A stretch of DNA of 64,000 bases from JBDIAG01 sp963835085. Lineage in GTDB: Bacteria; Actinomycetota; Actinomycetes; Actinomycetales; CAWJMD01. The DNA lies in assembly GCA_963835085.1 (NCBI GenBank), contig CAWIED010000001.1, positions 558,001 to 622,000 of the forward strand. Reading direction: 5' to 3'. This document shows, one piece after another, positions 1 through 8,557 of this stretch (position 1 is its first letter; every line of letters begins with the position of its first letter). The notes under the pieces are model-generated. The model was not told the DNA's origin. It saw only the letters and a program-made list of their open reading frames with translations, and did no database searches. A program made the position numbers and the translations under genes.

Positions 1-595
1 TGTAACCGGTGCGGGCGAGGCGGGCCGGGTGGCCCGCGACGGAGGTGGTGAGGATGCGGTAGTACCTGAGGCCCGGCAAGTCAGCGTCCGTGAGCGTGCC
101 CAGCACCCGTGCCGCCACCGGGCCTTGCAGCGCGATGAGCGCCCAGTCGTCGCGGGTGTCGTGCACTTCAGCGTCGAAACCCGCACTGCGCGCGCTGAGC
201 TCGCGCAGCACCACCTCGGCGTTGGAGGCATTGGCAACCACCAGGAACCGTTGGTCGGCGAGCCGGTAGACGATGAGGTCGTCGAGGATCCCGCCGTCGT
301 CTGCGCAGATCATCGTGTACTTGGCTCGGCCATCGGCCAGGCCGCCGACGGCGCTCACGAGGGCGTAGTCGAGCAGGTTGGCCGCTTGTGGGCCGGTGAC
401 CTCGATCTCGCCCATGTGGGAGAGGTCGAAGAGCCCACCGGTTCGCCGGACGGCGTGGTGCTCGGCCAGTTCGGAGCTGTAGCGCAACGGTATGGCCCAG
501 CCGGCGAAGTCGGTGAGGTTGGCCCCGAGCCGCACATGCTCGGAGTACAGCGGCGTCTGCCGAGGGGTGCCGGCGTCACGTTCGGACTGGCTCAT
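1..595 (-). CDS. gcvT: Aminomethyltransferase (glycine cleavage T protein), partial
   Basis: T protein of the glycine cleavage system. It transfers the methylene group from aminomethyl-lipoyl H protein to tetrahydrofolate and releases ammonia. About 198 N-terminal residues are visible on the minus strand; the rest lies beyond the left edge. The translation begins MSQSERDAGTPRQTPLY and has the family hallmarks: FAGWAIPLRY near residue 30, GLFDLSHMGEIEVTG near 55, and YTMICADDGGILDDLIVYR. The ATG at 595 follows the gcvP stop by 9 bases, with AGAGG as ribosome binding site, so the two genes form a gcvP-gcvT operon. Identification is secure; only completeness is unknown. Confidence 0.93.
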   Translation of the reverse strand, partial: MSQSERDAGTPRQTPLYSEHVRLGANLTDFAGWAIPLRYSSELAEHHAVRRTGGLFDLSHMGEIEVTGPQAANLLDYALVSAVGGLADGRAKYTMICADDGGILDDLIVYRLADQRFLVVANASNAEVVLRELSARSAGFDAEVHDTRDDWALIALQGPVAARVLGTLTDADLPGLRYYRILTTSVAGHPARLARTGY

Positions 596-604
596 GGGTG
601 CCTC

Positions 605-3529
605 TTATCTCGAGCCGGTCGCCGCTGTGGAGCGTCGGGTTGGCACGTCGTCTGTGTGCGTCATGATGGGGTGGGTCGCGATGGGCGGGCAGGAGCAGAA
701 CAGGTTGCGGTCGCCGTAGGGCTGGTCGATCCGCCCCACCGGTGGCCAGTACTTGCCGGGGGCGATGCCGGCGGGGAACACAGCCTGCTCACGGGTGTAG
801 GCGCGGTCCCAGGGGCCTACGAGCACCTGTGCGGTGTGCGGCGCGTTCCGCAGGGCCGATTCCTCCACCGCAACGGTGCCAGCCTCGATGTCGTCGATCT
901 CGCGTTTGATGGCCGTCATGGCCGCCACGAACCGCTGCAGTTCACCGAGCGGCTCGCTCTCGGTGGGCTCGACCATAAGGGTGCCGGGCACGGGGAACGA
1001 CATGGTGGGAGCGTGAAAGCCGTAGTCGATGAGGCGCTTGGCCACATCGTCGACCGTGACGCCTGTGCGCTTGGTGATCTCGCGGAGGTCGAGGATGGCC
1101 TCGTGCGCCACCAGCCCGTGGGGACCTGTGTAAAGGATCGGATAGTGCTCCTTCAACTGCTGGGCCAGGTAGTTCGCGGCCAGCACGGCCGCACCAGTGG
1201 CCTCGGTGAGGCCTTGCGAACCCATCATCGCCACGTAGGCCCAGGTGATCGGCAGAATGCCGGCCGAGCCGAATGGGGCGGCGCTCACCGGCCCCACCCC
1301 GGTACGGCGTGCAGGATCTGGATGCAGCGGGTGGGTGGGTAGGAACGGCACCAGGTGCTCGGCCACGCCGATCGGACCAACCCCGGGCCCCCCGCCGCCG
1401 TGCGGGATGCAGAACGTCTTGTGCAGGTTGAGGTGGCTGACGTCACCGCCGAACCGGCCCGGCTGGGCGTAGCCCAGCAGTGCGTTGAGATTGGCACCGT
1501 CGACGTACACCTGACCGCCGTGCTCGTGCACCAGCTCGCACAGGTCGGCGATGCCCTCTTCGTAGACGCCGTGCGTGGAGGGGTAGGTGACCATGATGGC
1601 AGCGAGCTGCTGGGCGTACCGGGCACATTTGGCCTTGAGATCGTCGAGGTCGACGGTGCCGTCGGGACCGACCTTGACCACCACCACGCGCATGCCCGCC
1701 ATCACAGCAGACGCCGCGTTGGTGCCGTGCGCGCTGGAGGGGATGAGGCACACGTCGCGGTCGGTGTCGCCCCGGGAGTGGTGGTAACCGCGGATGGCGA
1801 GCAACCCCGCCAGCTCGCCCTGGCTGCCCGCGTTGGGTTGCACGGAGACCTTCGCGTAACCGGTCACCTCGGCCAGCCAGCCCTCGAGCTGATCGATCAG
1901 GGCGAGATAGCCGCGCGGATGTGGTCCGAATGGGTGCACATTGGCGAAGCCCGGGTAGGAGATGGGCTCCATCTCGGTGGTGGCGTTGAGCTTCATGGTG
2001 CACGAGCCGAGCGGAATCATGCCGCGGTCGAGGGCGTAGTCGGCATCGGACAGACTGCGCAGGTAGCGGAGCATGGCCGTCTCGCTGCGGTAGGCGCCGA
2101 AGGTCTCGTGCGTCAGGAACGAGGTGGTGCGCGCGAGTTCGGGCGGCAGGCTCGTCTCGGGTGGGTCGTTGGGATCGGCCAGGCTCGAACCGCGTAAGCC
2201 GAAGGCCCGCAGCACGATTCGCAGGTGTTGGTCGGTGGTGGCCTCGCCGATGCTCGCACCCACGTGATCGGCATCGATTAGTCGGAGGTAGACCCCGTCG
2301 ATCTCGGCGCTGGAGACCACTTGCTGGGCTTTGCCGGGAACCCGGATGAGCAGCGTGTCGAAGAAGTGCTCGTGCACCACGGTGACCCCGCCCTGGCGCA
2401 GCGCTGTGGCGAGCCGCGTGGCGCGCGAAGCGATCTCGGTGGCGATCTGGATGAGGCCGGCACTGCCGTGGTAGACGGCGTACATGGCGGCCATCACCGC
2501 CAGCAGCACCTGCGCGGTGCAGATGTTGGACGTGGCCTTCTCGCGCCGGATGTGCTGCTCGCGAGTCTGCAGTGAGAGCCGGTAGGCCTGCGCGCCCGCC
2601 GAGTCGATGCTGACCCCCACCAAGCGCCCCGGCAGCATCCGGGTCATGCCGTTGTGCACTGCCATGAACCCCGCATGGGGACCGCCGAACCCGATGGGCA
2701 CGCCGAAGCGCTGGCTGGACCCCACGGCGATGTCGGCACCCCACGTGCCGGGCGCCTCGAGCAGGGTGAGCGCCAGCAGGTCGGTGGTGGCGGTGACCAG
2801 CTGCCCTCGTTCGTGGGCGGCGGCCGTGAGGGCCGCATGGTCGTGGAACGCGCCGTCTGCCGCCGGGTACGCGAGCACGACGCCGAACGCATCGTCTGCC
2901 AGTACCTCGTTCGGCGGGCGGGTGGGATCGATGACCTGCACGTCGATGCCCAGCGGCGCGCATCGGGTCTCGATGACCGCGCGGGTCTGGGGCAGCAGCC
3001 CGGCGTCGAGCAGCACGCGGTCGGCATGGCCCTTGGTCGAGCGCCGCATCATGGTGACGGCCTCGGCGGCCGCCGTGGCCTCGTCGAGCATCGAGGCGTT
3101 GGCGAGGTCGAGGCCCGTGAGGTCGGCGACCATCGTCTGGAAGACCAGCAGGGCTTCGAGCCGGCCTTGTGAGATCTCGGGTTGGTAGGGCGTGTAGGCG
3201 GTATACCAGGCCGGGCTTTCGAGCATGCGCCGCCGGATGACGGCCGGCGTGATCGTGGAGTAGTAGCCCAGACCCACCAGCGGCTCACCCTTGGGGTTGG
3301 CCTCGGCGAGCGCTCGCAGGGCGCTGAGCACGCCGGTCTCCGTCATAGCAGGCGGCAGGGTCGGAGCACCCGTGCGCACGGAGCCCGGCAGGGCCGCGTC
3401 CATCAGGGCCTCGAGGCTGTCGTAGCCGAGACTCGCCAGCATCTCTGCCTGCTCGGCCGGGTCGGTGCCGATGTGGCGATCGGCAAAGCGAGTGGCTGCA
3501 GCAGCAGGCGTGGTGCGGTCTGAGGTCAT
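605..3529 (-). CDS. gcvP: Glycine dehydrogenase (decarboxylating), glycine cleavage P protein
   Basis: PLP-dependent P protein (974 aa, usual size for the fused single-chain form). It decarboxylates glycine and loads the aminomethyl group onto lipoyl H protein. The N-terminal half starts FADRHIGTDPAEQAEML and contains RGEXXTATT-like and SQRFGVPIGFGGPHAG stretches. The C-terminal half carries the PLP site LNLHKTFCIPHGGGGPG with the cofactor lysine near residue 704. The open frame extends 115 codons further upstream, but that extension is low-complexity and shares the region with the divergent antiporter; the ATG at 3529 begins the family-like N-terminus. gcvT follows directly. No glycine riboswitch is visible upstream. 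Confidence 0.96.
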   Translation of the reverse strand: MTSDRTTPAAAATRFADRHIGTDPAEQAEMLASLGYDSLEALMDAALPGSVRTGAPTLPPAMTETGVLSALRALAEANPKGEPLVGLGYYSTITPAVIRRRMLESPAWYTAYTPYQPEISQGRLEALLVFQTMVADLTGLDLANASMLDEATAAAEAVTMMRRSTKGHADRVLLDAGLLPQTRAVIETRCAPLGIDVQVIDPTRPPNEVLADDAFGVVLAYPAADGAFHDHAALTAAAHERGQLVTATTDLLALTLLEAPGTWGADIAVGSSQRFGVPIGFGGPHAGFMAVHNGMTRMLPGRLVGVSIDSAGAQAYRLSLQTREQHIRREKATSNICTAQVLLAVMAAMYAVYHGSAGLIQIATEIASRATRLATALRQGGVTVVHEHFFDTLLIRVPGKAQQVVSSAEIDGVYLRLIDADHVGASIGEATTDQHLRIVLRAFGLRGSSLADPNDPPETSLPPELARTTSFLTHETFGAYRSETAMLRYLRSLSDADYALDRGMIPLGSCTMKLNATTEMEPISYPGFANVHPFGPHPRGYLALIDQLEGWLAEVTGYAKVSVQPNAGSQGELAGLLAIRGYHHSRGDTDRDVCLIPSSAHGTNAASAVMAGMRVVVVKVGPDGTVDLDDLKAKCARYAQQLAAIMVTYPSTHGVYEEGIADLCELVHEHGGQVYVDGANLNALLGYAQPGRFGGDVSHLNLHKTFCIPHGGGGPGVGPIGVAEHLVPFLPTHPLHPDPARRTGVGPVSAAPFGSAGILPITWAYVAMMGSQGLTEATGAAVLAANYLAQQLKEHYPILYTGPHGLVAHEAILDLREITKRTGVTVDDVAKRLIDYGFHAPTMSFPVPGTLMVEPTESEPLGELQRFVAAMTAIKREIDDIEAGTVAVEESALRNAPHTAQVLVGPWDRAYTREQAVFPAGIAPGKYWPPVGRIDQPYGDRNLFCSCPPIATHPIMTHTDDVPTRRSTAATGSR

Positions 3530-3704
3530 CAGCAGGCTCCCGGCATCAAGTGGTCTCAAGGGGTGGGGGCGACTTCTTGGAACAGTAGTCCGCACCCCCG
3601 ACAACGCCCCTCGGAGGGACCGTCGGGCCCTTTGACCAGATGGACTGGTGAAACCCGGGCGGCTTGCCCTGATCGTTGTCGGTGGCCTCTGTAAGGATTC
3701 TGTC

Positions 3705-5564
3705 GTGCACGCAAACGTTGTTCTGGTCGTCGGGCTGCTCACGGTCACCGTGGCCGGCGGTGCCCTGGCCCGCAGGCTGGGTGTCCCCTCGCCGCTGCTG
3801 CTCGTGGTGATGGGTGCGTTGGCCTCACCTGTCGTGCACGTGCAACTCAACGAAGAGGTGGTGCTCGTCGGCATCCTGCCGCCGTTGCTCTACGCGGCGG
3901 CCCTGCAGACCTCACTCCTTGACTTCCGCAGCAACGCACGCCCGATCGGCCTGCTGTCGGTGGGCCTGGTGATCTTCACCGCCCTTGGTGTGGGTCTGGT
4001 GGCGTGCTGGATGATTCCCGGCCTGCCGCTCGCGGCGGGCATCGCGATCGGCGCGGTGCTGGCCCCTCCCGATGCGGTGGCGGCGACGGCCATCGGCAAG
4101 CGAGTGGGCCTGCCGCGTCGGCTCACCACGATTCTGGAGGGCGAGAGCCTGGTCAACGACGCCACGGCGCTCGTGCTGCTGCGTACCTCGGTGGCCGCCA
4201 TGGCAGGTGCCGTGAGTATCGGCGCCATCGCCTGGGGTTTCGTGCTGTCGGCGGGCGGTGGCGTCGTGGTGGGTCTTGTCGTGGCGTTCGTCATGAAGAA
4301 GGTGCGGCAGTGGGTGCAACGGCCGGTCACCGACTCATCGATCTCTCTGCTCACTCCCTTCATCACGTTTCTCATCGCCGAGCGGATCGGGGCTTCCGGC
4401 GTGCTGGCCGTGGTCATCGTGGGTCTCGTGATGGGCCACGTGGCACCGCTGGTGCAGAGCGCTCAGTCACGAGTATTCGAACGCACCGTGTGGACGACGG
4501 TGCAAGCCGTACTGGAAGATGCGGTGTTTCTCCTCATTGGCCTGCAAGTGTGGCAGGTTGTGACCGATGTGCGCGCTTCCAACCTTTCGGGCGAACGCAT
4601 CGCGGCGGCCTGCGCGATCGTCTTTCTGGCCGTAATGCTGCTGCGCCCGCTCTGGGTCTTTCCGGTCAGCCGGCTGAGCCGGCTGGTGCCGGCGGTGGCC
4701 CGTAGGGAGCCGACGCCGGCGTGGCAGACCTCGGCAGTGCTCTCGTGGGCGGGCATGCGCGGGGTGGTCACGCTTGCCGCCGCTCTGAGCCTGCCCGAAT
4801 CGACCCCGCACCGCGAGGTGCTCATCCTGTTCGCGATGGTGGTCACCGGTGGCACCTTGCTGGTACAGGGTTCCACGTTGCCCTGGGTGGTGCGTCGGCT
4901 CGGGCAGACCGGAGCAGACCCGGCCGAAGATGCGCTGGTGGAGGCCGAGCTGCTGCAGCGCGCGATAGCGGTCGGCATGAGCCGTCTCGAGGAGGTGTCC
5001 CGCGCCGAGGGTGACGACGAACTGATCGAGGCGCTTCGCCAACGGAGTTTGGCGCGCGCCAACGCGGCCTGGGAGTTGTTGGGCGACCCCTTGGCGGAAA
5101 CTCCGTCGCAGCGCTATGCGCGCCTGCTCCTGAAGCAGCTCAGTGCCGAACGCGGTGAGGTATTGCGGGTTCGAGACGCCGGTGAGGTGCCGAACGACGT
5201 CGTACAACGGGTGCTGATGACAATGGACATAGAGGAGTCGCTGGTGGCGGCGAATCTCGCACGCGAACTCCCGGAGCGCGACGGCACCCTGACTGCTGGG
5301 CAGCAGAATCGCTGCGAGCACCTGGCCAAGGCTGTGCGCTCGCCGACGCCGCAGTCATCCAAGGGGTGCCAGCAATGCCTGATCGACGGTACGCAGTGGG
5401 TGCACCTGCGGTTGTGCATGGAGTGCGGCTACGTGGGGTGCTGCGACTCCTCCCCGGGGCAGCACGCGACCGCTCATTTCCATGCCTCTCAACACCCGGT
5501 GATGCGCAGTTTCGAGGTGGGTGAGGGATGGCGGTGGTGCTTCATCGACGATCTGCTGGGGTGA
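3705..5564 (+). CDS. CPA1-family Na+/H+ antiporter with C-terminal UBP-type zinc finger
   Basis: Integral membrane monovalent cation/proton antiporter (619 aa). About 400 residues form a 12-13 helix Na_H_Exchanger domain with the CPA1 signature ILEGESLVNDATALVLLR near residue 145, whose Asn-Asp pair lies in the ion path. A cytosolic helical tail follows. The last ~70 residues (about 550-619) are a UBP-type zinc finger: CQQC, a CMECGYVGCC cluster, then a His-rich GQHATAHFHASQHPV stretch. In eukaryotes this finger binds the free C-terminus of ubiquitin; its bacterial ligand is unknown. Start chosen at GTG 3705 with AAGGA 7 bases upstream. A longer frame begins at 3648 but lacks family-like sequence. 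Divergent from gcvP. Confidence 0.9.
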   Translation: MHANVVLVVGLLTVTVAGGALARRLGVPSPLLLVVMGALASPVVHVQLNEEVVLVGILPPLLYAAALQTSLLDFRSNARPIGLLSVGLVIFTALGVGLVACWMIPGLPLAAGIAIGAVLAPPDAVAATAIGKRVGLPRRLTTILEGESLVNDATALVLLRTSVAAMAGAVSIGAIAWGFVLSAGGGVVVGLVVAFVMKKVRQWVQRPVTDSSISLLTPFITFLIAERIGASGVLAVVIVGLVMGHVAPLVQSAQSRVFERTVWTTVQAVLEDAVFLLIGLQVWQVVTDVRASNLSGERIAAACAIVFLAVMLLRPLWVFPVSRLSRLVPAVARREPTPAWQTSAVLSWAGMRGVVTLAAALSLPESTPHREVLILFAMVVTGGTLLVQGSTLPWVVRRLGQTGADPAEDALVEAELLQRAIAVGMSRLEEVSRAEGDDELIEALRQRSLARANAAWELLGDPLAETPSQRYARLLLKQLSAERGEVLRVRDAGEVPNDVVQRVLMTMDIEESLVAANLARELPERDGTLTAGQQNRCEHLAKAVRSPTPQSSKGCQQCLIDGTQWVHLRLCMECGYVGCCDSSPGQHATAHFHASQHPVMRSFEVGEGWRWCFIDDLLG

Positions 5565-5585
5565 TCTCCGGCCCGGCAATATCAC

Positions 5586-5621
5586 GTGCGTGGCCACCCG
5601 CGACAGCTGGTGACCACGCAC
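5586..5621. terminator. Hairpin terminator between convergent genes
   Basis: An 8-bp arm GTGCGTGG (5586-5593) pairs with CCACGCAC (5614-5621), extended past one C/A mismatch by CACC/GGTG, with a 10-base loop. It lies between the antiporter (plus) and the DUF1059 gene (minus), so it may serve both strands. No clear U-tract follows, which is common in high-GC actinobacteria. Confidence 0.5.
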
Positions 5622-5659
5622 TGATGCGTGCGAACGCCTACGGCCTTGAGGCCCGGGCT

Positions 5660-5815
5660 TCAGCGAATGGCCGAGGCGATCTGGTCGTCGACGTTCGAGA
5701 GTCCGTGCGCGGTCGCAGCATGCTCCGCCGCGCGCAGAACGATGCCGCCCTCGTCCAGGCCACGGAAAACGACGTCACAGCCGGGCACAACGTCGGCGCA
5801 GTCGAAGTACTTCAT
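5660..5815 (-). CDS. DUF1059 small metal-binding-like protein
   Basis: 51-residue protein starting MKYFDCADVVPGCDVVFRG and ending with a helix containing AAEHAATAHGL, the typical DUF1059 layout: two cysteines (C6, C13) in the N-terminal strand region and a conserved EHA..HG motif. The family is annotated as predicted metal-binding; its biochemical role is not established. Start at ATG 5815 is set by GAGGAG about 8 bases upstream; the open frame continues 24 codons further without family similarity. Convergent with the antiporter gene, apparently monocistronic. Confidence 0.82.
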   Translation of the reverse strand: MKYFDCADVVPGCDVVFRGLDEGGIVLRAAEHAATAHGLSNVDDQIASAIR

Positions 5816-6339
5816 GTGGAGTCTCCTCAGGTAGGGCCACCAGGAATCCGAGGTGACCGATGGGGGCTCATCGGAGCGCTCAGCCACCGGCCTGAAGGAT
5901 CATTGGGCGATTTGGGCTAGCCGGATGAGGAGAGGTGAACACGCTGTGTCATCGGCGCCGACTTACGCCACAGCCTGACTCGGTGAGCGGGTGAGCCCGG
6001 CAAACGCAGCCCAGGCGTACGTCCGTGGACACGGGGACCTGGGCGCGCATCGCGCTCACGGCGCAGTGGGCCAAGGCATCGCTGTGGCGCTGCCCACAAC
6101 GATCCGACTACGCGCACGGCGAACACGGTTTGTTCAACGTCATGGGAACGGATCTGTGTGGTCTCATGGTTGACCTAACCGAATGGCCCGCGACTGCGTC
6201 AGTTCTCTGAACCGTACTGATCAGTCACCTGCTCTGATGTGTCCATTGCACTGAACGGTGTGGGTGTGTCAGCCGCACCGGGTTTGACGGCAAGGAGAAC
6301 GACACTGACAAGGATTGCTGCACCGACAAGGAGGACCAG
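5816..6339. other. Intergenic region, no gene recognised
   Basis: 524 bases between the divergent DUF1059 and DUF7455 genes. I see no convincing coding frame, RNA gene or repeat. A TTGACC hexamer at 6170-6175 could be a -35 box, but no good -10 lies at normal spacing. The AAGGAGG ribosome binding site of the next gene is at the right end. Confidence 0.5.
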
Positions 6340-6558
6340 GTGACCGCTGTACTTACCAACGAGACACTGACCGCCGCTGACCGGTGCGACCGCTGCGGGG
6401 CACAGGCCTATTTTCGCGTTGTCCTGAGTTCGGGCTTGGAGTTGCTCTTTTGCGCCCATCACGGTCGCGAGTACGACGCCAAGTTGCGCGCCCTCGATGC
6501 GCAGATCACCGATGAGTCGTCGCGGCTGCAACCCAGCGACTCCGGCTCAGACGTCTGA
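6340..6558 (+). CDS. DUF7455 zinc-ribbon-like small protein
   Basis: 72-residue protein with a CDRCGAQAYFRV strand near residue 16 and FCAHHGREY near 38, forming a CxxC...CxxH putative zinc site. It matches the DUF7455 family that is common in actinobacteria, often near parE or sigA. Function is unknown. The GTG at 6340 is preceded by a strong AAGGAGG, which fixes the start. Acidic, Ser-rich C-terminus. parE lies about 2 kb downstream, as expected for the conserved neighbourhood. Confidence 0.82.
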   Translation: MTAVLTNETLTAADRCDRCGAQAYFRVVLSSGLELLFCAHHGREYDAKLRALDAQITDESSRLQPSDSGSDV

Positions 6559-6792
6559 ATCGTGTTGCGGCGGCGGGTTGGACGCCCGCCGCTTTGCTGT
6601 CCTCGTGCCCGTTACGGGCACGGTGCGGGACTGGTCGACCACGATGCGGGTGAGCTGTAGTGGTCCAGATGCCGGGCGACGTCGAGTCGGCCAGCTTCCA
6701 CTAGGTGGCCGGCTTCCGATATATGCCCTGGGTCTGCCGGGTGAGAGAAGCAGCGTCGGTGGGGGAGTCGTGTCGGTGAGGGAGTCACGCCG

Positions 6793-7290
6793 TTGAGTAC
6801 CAACGATCTGGTCACGCTGTTGTGCGGAATCGCCATCGGTGTCGGTGTGCTCGGCACCATCGTCCCCGTGCTGCCCGGCAGTCTCTTGGTGGGGTTCGCT
6901 GTGCTGGTGTGGGCGATCGTGGTGCATTCGCCAGGTGCATGGTTGGTGCTGGCTATCGTCCTTGTGCTGCTGGGTGGCGGCGAGGTGTTCAAGTACCTCA
7001 CGGCGGGTAAGAAGATGGTGTCGTCGGGGGTGCCCAAGAGCAGCCTGCTCCTGGCGGGTCTGGTGGGTATCGCAGGCTTCTTTGTGATCCCGGTGCTCGG
7101 GCTGCTCATCGGCTTCGTCGCCGGGCTGGCGCTCGCGGAGTACGCCCGGCATCGTCAATGGCCGGCCACCTGGGCGGCGACCAGGACGGCGTTGGCCGCA
7201 GTGGGCATCATCGTCCTGGTGGAACTGGCCACCACATTGTTGTCGGCAGCGGTGTGGGGCATCGGCGTATGGCGAGGCGCCGCGTCGTGA
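6793..7290 (+). CDS. DUF456 family membrane protein
   Basis: 165-residue protein with four to five hydrophobic helices and the glycine-rich repeats typical of DUF456: GVLGTIVPVLPGSLLVG near residue 20 and GFFVIPVLGLLIGFVAG near 95. The two halves resemble each other, as in the family. Function is unknown. TTG start at 6793 is supported by a GAGGGAG box 8-9 bases upstream; no ATG or GTG in frame fits better. Its TGA overlaps the GTG of the next gene (GTGA), implying translational coupling. Confidence 0.8.
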   Translation: MSTNDLVTLLCGIAIGVGVLGTIVPVLPGSLLVGFAVLVWAIVVHSPGAWLVLAIVLVLLGGGEVFKYLTAGKKMVSSGVPKSSLLLAGLVGIAGFFVIPVLGLLIGFVAGLALAEYARHRQWPATWAATRTALAAVGIIVLVELATTLLSAAVWGIGVWRGAAS

Positions 7291-8480
7291 GCGCGGCCCC
7301 GTTCTCGGGACCAGCAGATCCGGAGCTGTCCCTGCTGCGGATCGTGGCGCAACGGCTTGCCGGGCCCAAACTGAAAGAACCGGCAGATGTCGTGCGGTGG
7401 TTGGGCTGTATGCAGGCGCAACACCTGCCGGGTGCGCTGCACTCGGTGGCTCTTCGGTGCGGTCCGCAGCGGGCTTCCATCGTGGGAACTGAGGTGACGC
7501 CTTCTGCTCCGCCACGGTCTGCTGCGGCCGGGCCCGTCCCGAAGGCGCCACGGGCAGCCGACATGCTCAACGACGCAACCGTGGTACGCACCTGGCCGAT
7601 GCGCGGCACGTTGCACCTGTGCCCCGCGCAGGATGTGGGCTGGATGACCTCGCTCACTCGTGACGCGCTATGGCGCAGGTCTGCTGCTCGCCGGGCACAG
7701 CTGGGGGTCGACGAGGCCATGCTGGAGCGGGCGTGGCAGATCGTGTTCCCTGTCTTATCGGAGGTGGGCCGGCTCAGTCGTGCGCAGTTGCTCGAACTGT
7801 GGGCGCCATACGGCCTGACCGAGGTGCCGCAGCGCGGCTTCCACCTCATCGTGGCCCTCGCTCAGAACGGGCTGCTGTGTCAGGGGCCGCTGAGCAGGCG
7901 CCCGGACGGGTCGTCGTCGGATTCCGAGCAGGATTTCGTCGCGTGTGCCGACTGGATCGCCTCACCGCGGGTGCTGGCTCCCGATCAGGCGATCGCGAGC
8001 TGGTTGCGGACATTCGTCCTGAGCCATGGCCCGGTCACGGTCAAGGACGCCCAGCGCTGGACGGGTCTGACGACCGGTCAGGTGCGGATGGGTTTGGCGG
8101 CCATCGACGACGAGCTCGCCACCTGCAGCCTCGCACCCGGCACCCCTTCCGCGAGTACAGGTCGCGCCACCTACTACTACGATCCTGCGCTGCCCGACCT
8201 GCTGGCCGAGCACCGCGCGCAGGCCGAGGGACTGTTGGCGCTGCCCGGCTTCGATGAGCTGGTGCTCGGCTACGCCGACCGCTCCTGCACGGTGCCCGTA
8301 GAGCACGCGCAGGCCGTCGTGCCGGGCGGCAACGGGGTGTTCAAGCCGACGCTTGTTCACGCCGGGCGCGCCGTCGGCACCTGGCGGTTCGGAGCTCCCC
8401 GCCTGCACGTCACCCCGTTCACGACCTTCACCGCCGCTCAGCGCAAGGCCTTACGGAGCCGAGGCGCCGAACCGGTCTGA
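7287..8480 (+). CDS. Winged-helix DNA-binding domain protein (HTH_42/YcaQ-like)
   Basis: 397-residue protein of the winged-helix superfamily that contains HTH_42 domains, related to DNA glycosylase-like YcaQ/AlkX proteins. Visible hallmarks are WLGCMQAQHLPGAL near residue 35, TWPMRGTLHLCPAQDV near 105, and a C-terminal VLGYADRSCTVP...VVPGGNGVFKPTL block typical of this actinobacterial group. Start GTG 7287 overlaps the DUF456 stop; the frame extends further upstream only across DUF456 coding sequence. Substrate and role are not established for this subgroup. Confidence 0.82.
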   Translation: MSAAPFSGPADPELSLLRIVAQRLAGPKLKEPADVVRWLGCMQAQHLPGALHSVALRCGPQRASIVGTEVTPSAPPRSAAAGPVPKAPRAADMLNDATVVRTWPMRGTLHLCPAQDVGWMTSLTRDALWRRSAARRAQLGVDEAMLERAWQIVFPVLSEVGRLSRAQLLELWAPYGLTEVPQRGFHLIVALAQNGLLCQGPLSRRPDGSSSDSEQDFVACADWIASPRVLAPDQAIASWLRTFVLSHGPVTVKDAQRWTGLTTGQVRMGLAAIDDELATCSLAPGTPSASTGRATYYYDPALPDLLAEHRAQAEGLLALPGFDELVLGYADRSCTVPVEHAQAVVPGGNGVFKPTLVHAGRAVGTWRFGAPRLHVTPFTTFTAAQRKALRSRGAEPV

Positions 8481-8545
8481 TTTGTGAGCCGTTCGAACCG
8501 GGGTCGGCGCGGTGAGGCTGCCGAGGTCTTGTCCGTCCTGCGGCT

Positions 8546-8551
8546 TAGGCT
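8546..8551 (+). promoter_or_regulatory. -10 element for leaderless parE transcript
   Basis: TAGGCT fits TANNNT and lies exactly six bases before the GTG of parE, with no Shine-Dalgarno between. This is the usual geometry of a leaderless actinobacterial mRNA starting at the start codon. Confidence 0.6.
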
Positions 8552-8557
8552 CAGCAG

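Noticed and set aside
3530..3704. Glycine riboswitch upstream of gcvP
   Set aside because: None of the conserved glycine-aptamer boxes are present, and the gap is too short for a tandem aptamer.
3530..3874. 115-codon N-terminal extension of gcvP
   Set aside because: Low-complexity, overlaps the divergent antiporter gene, and absent from the P protein family; the ATG at 3529 fits.
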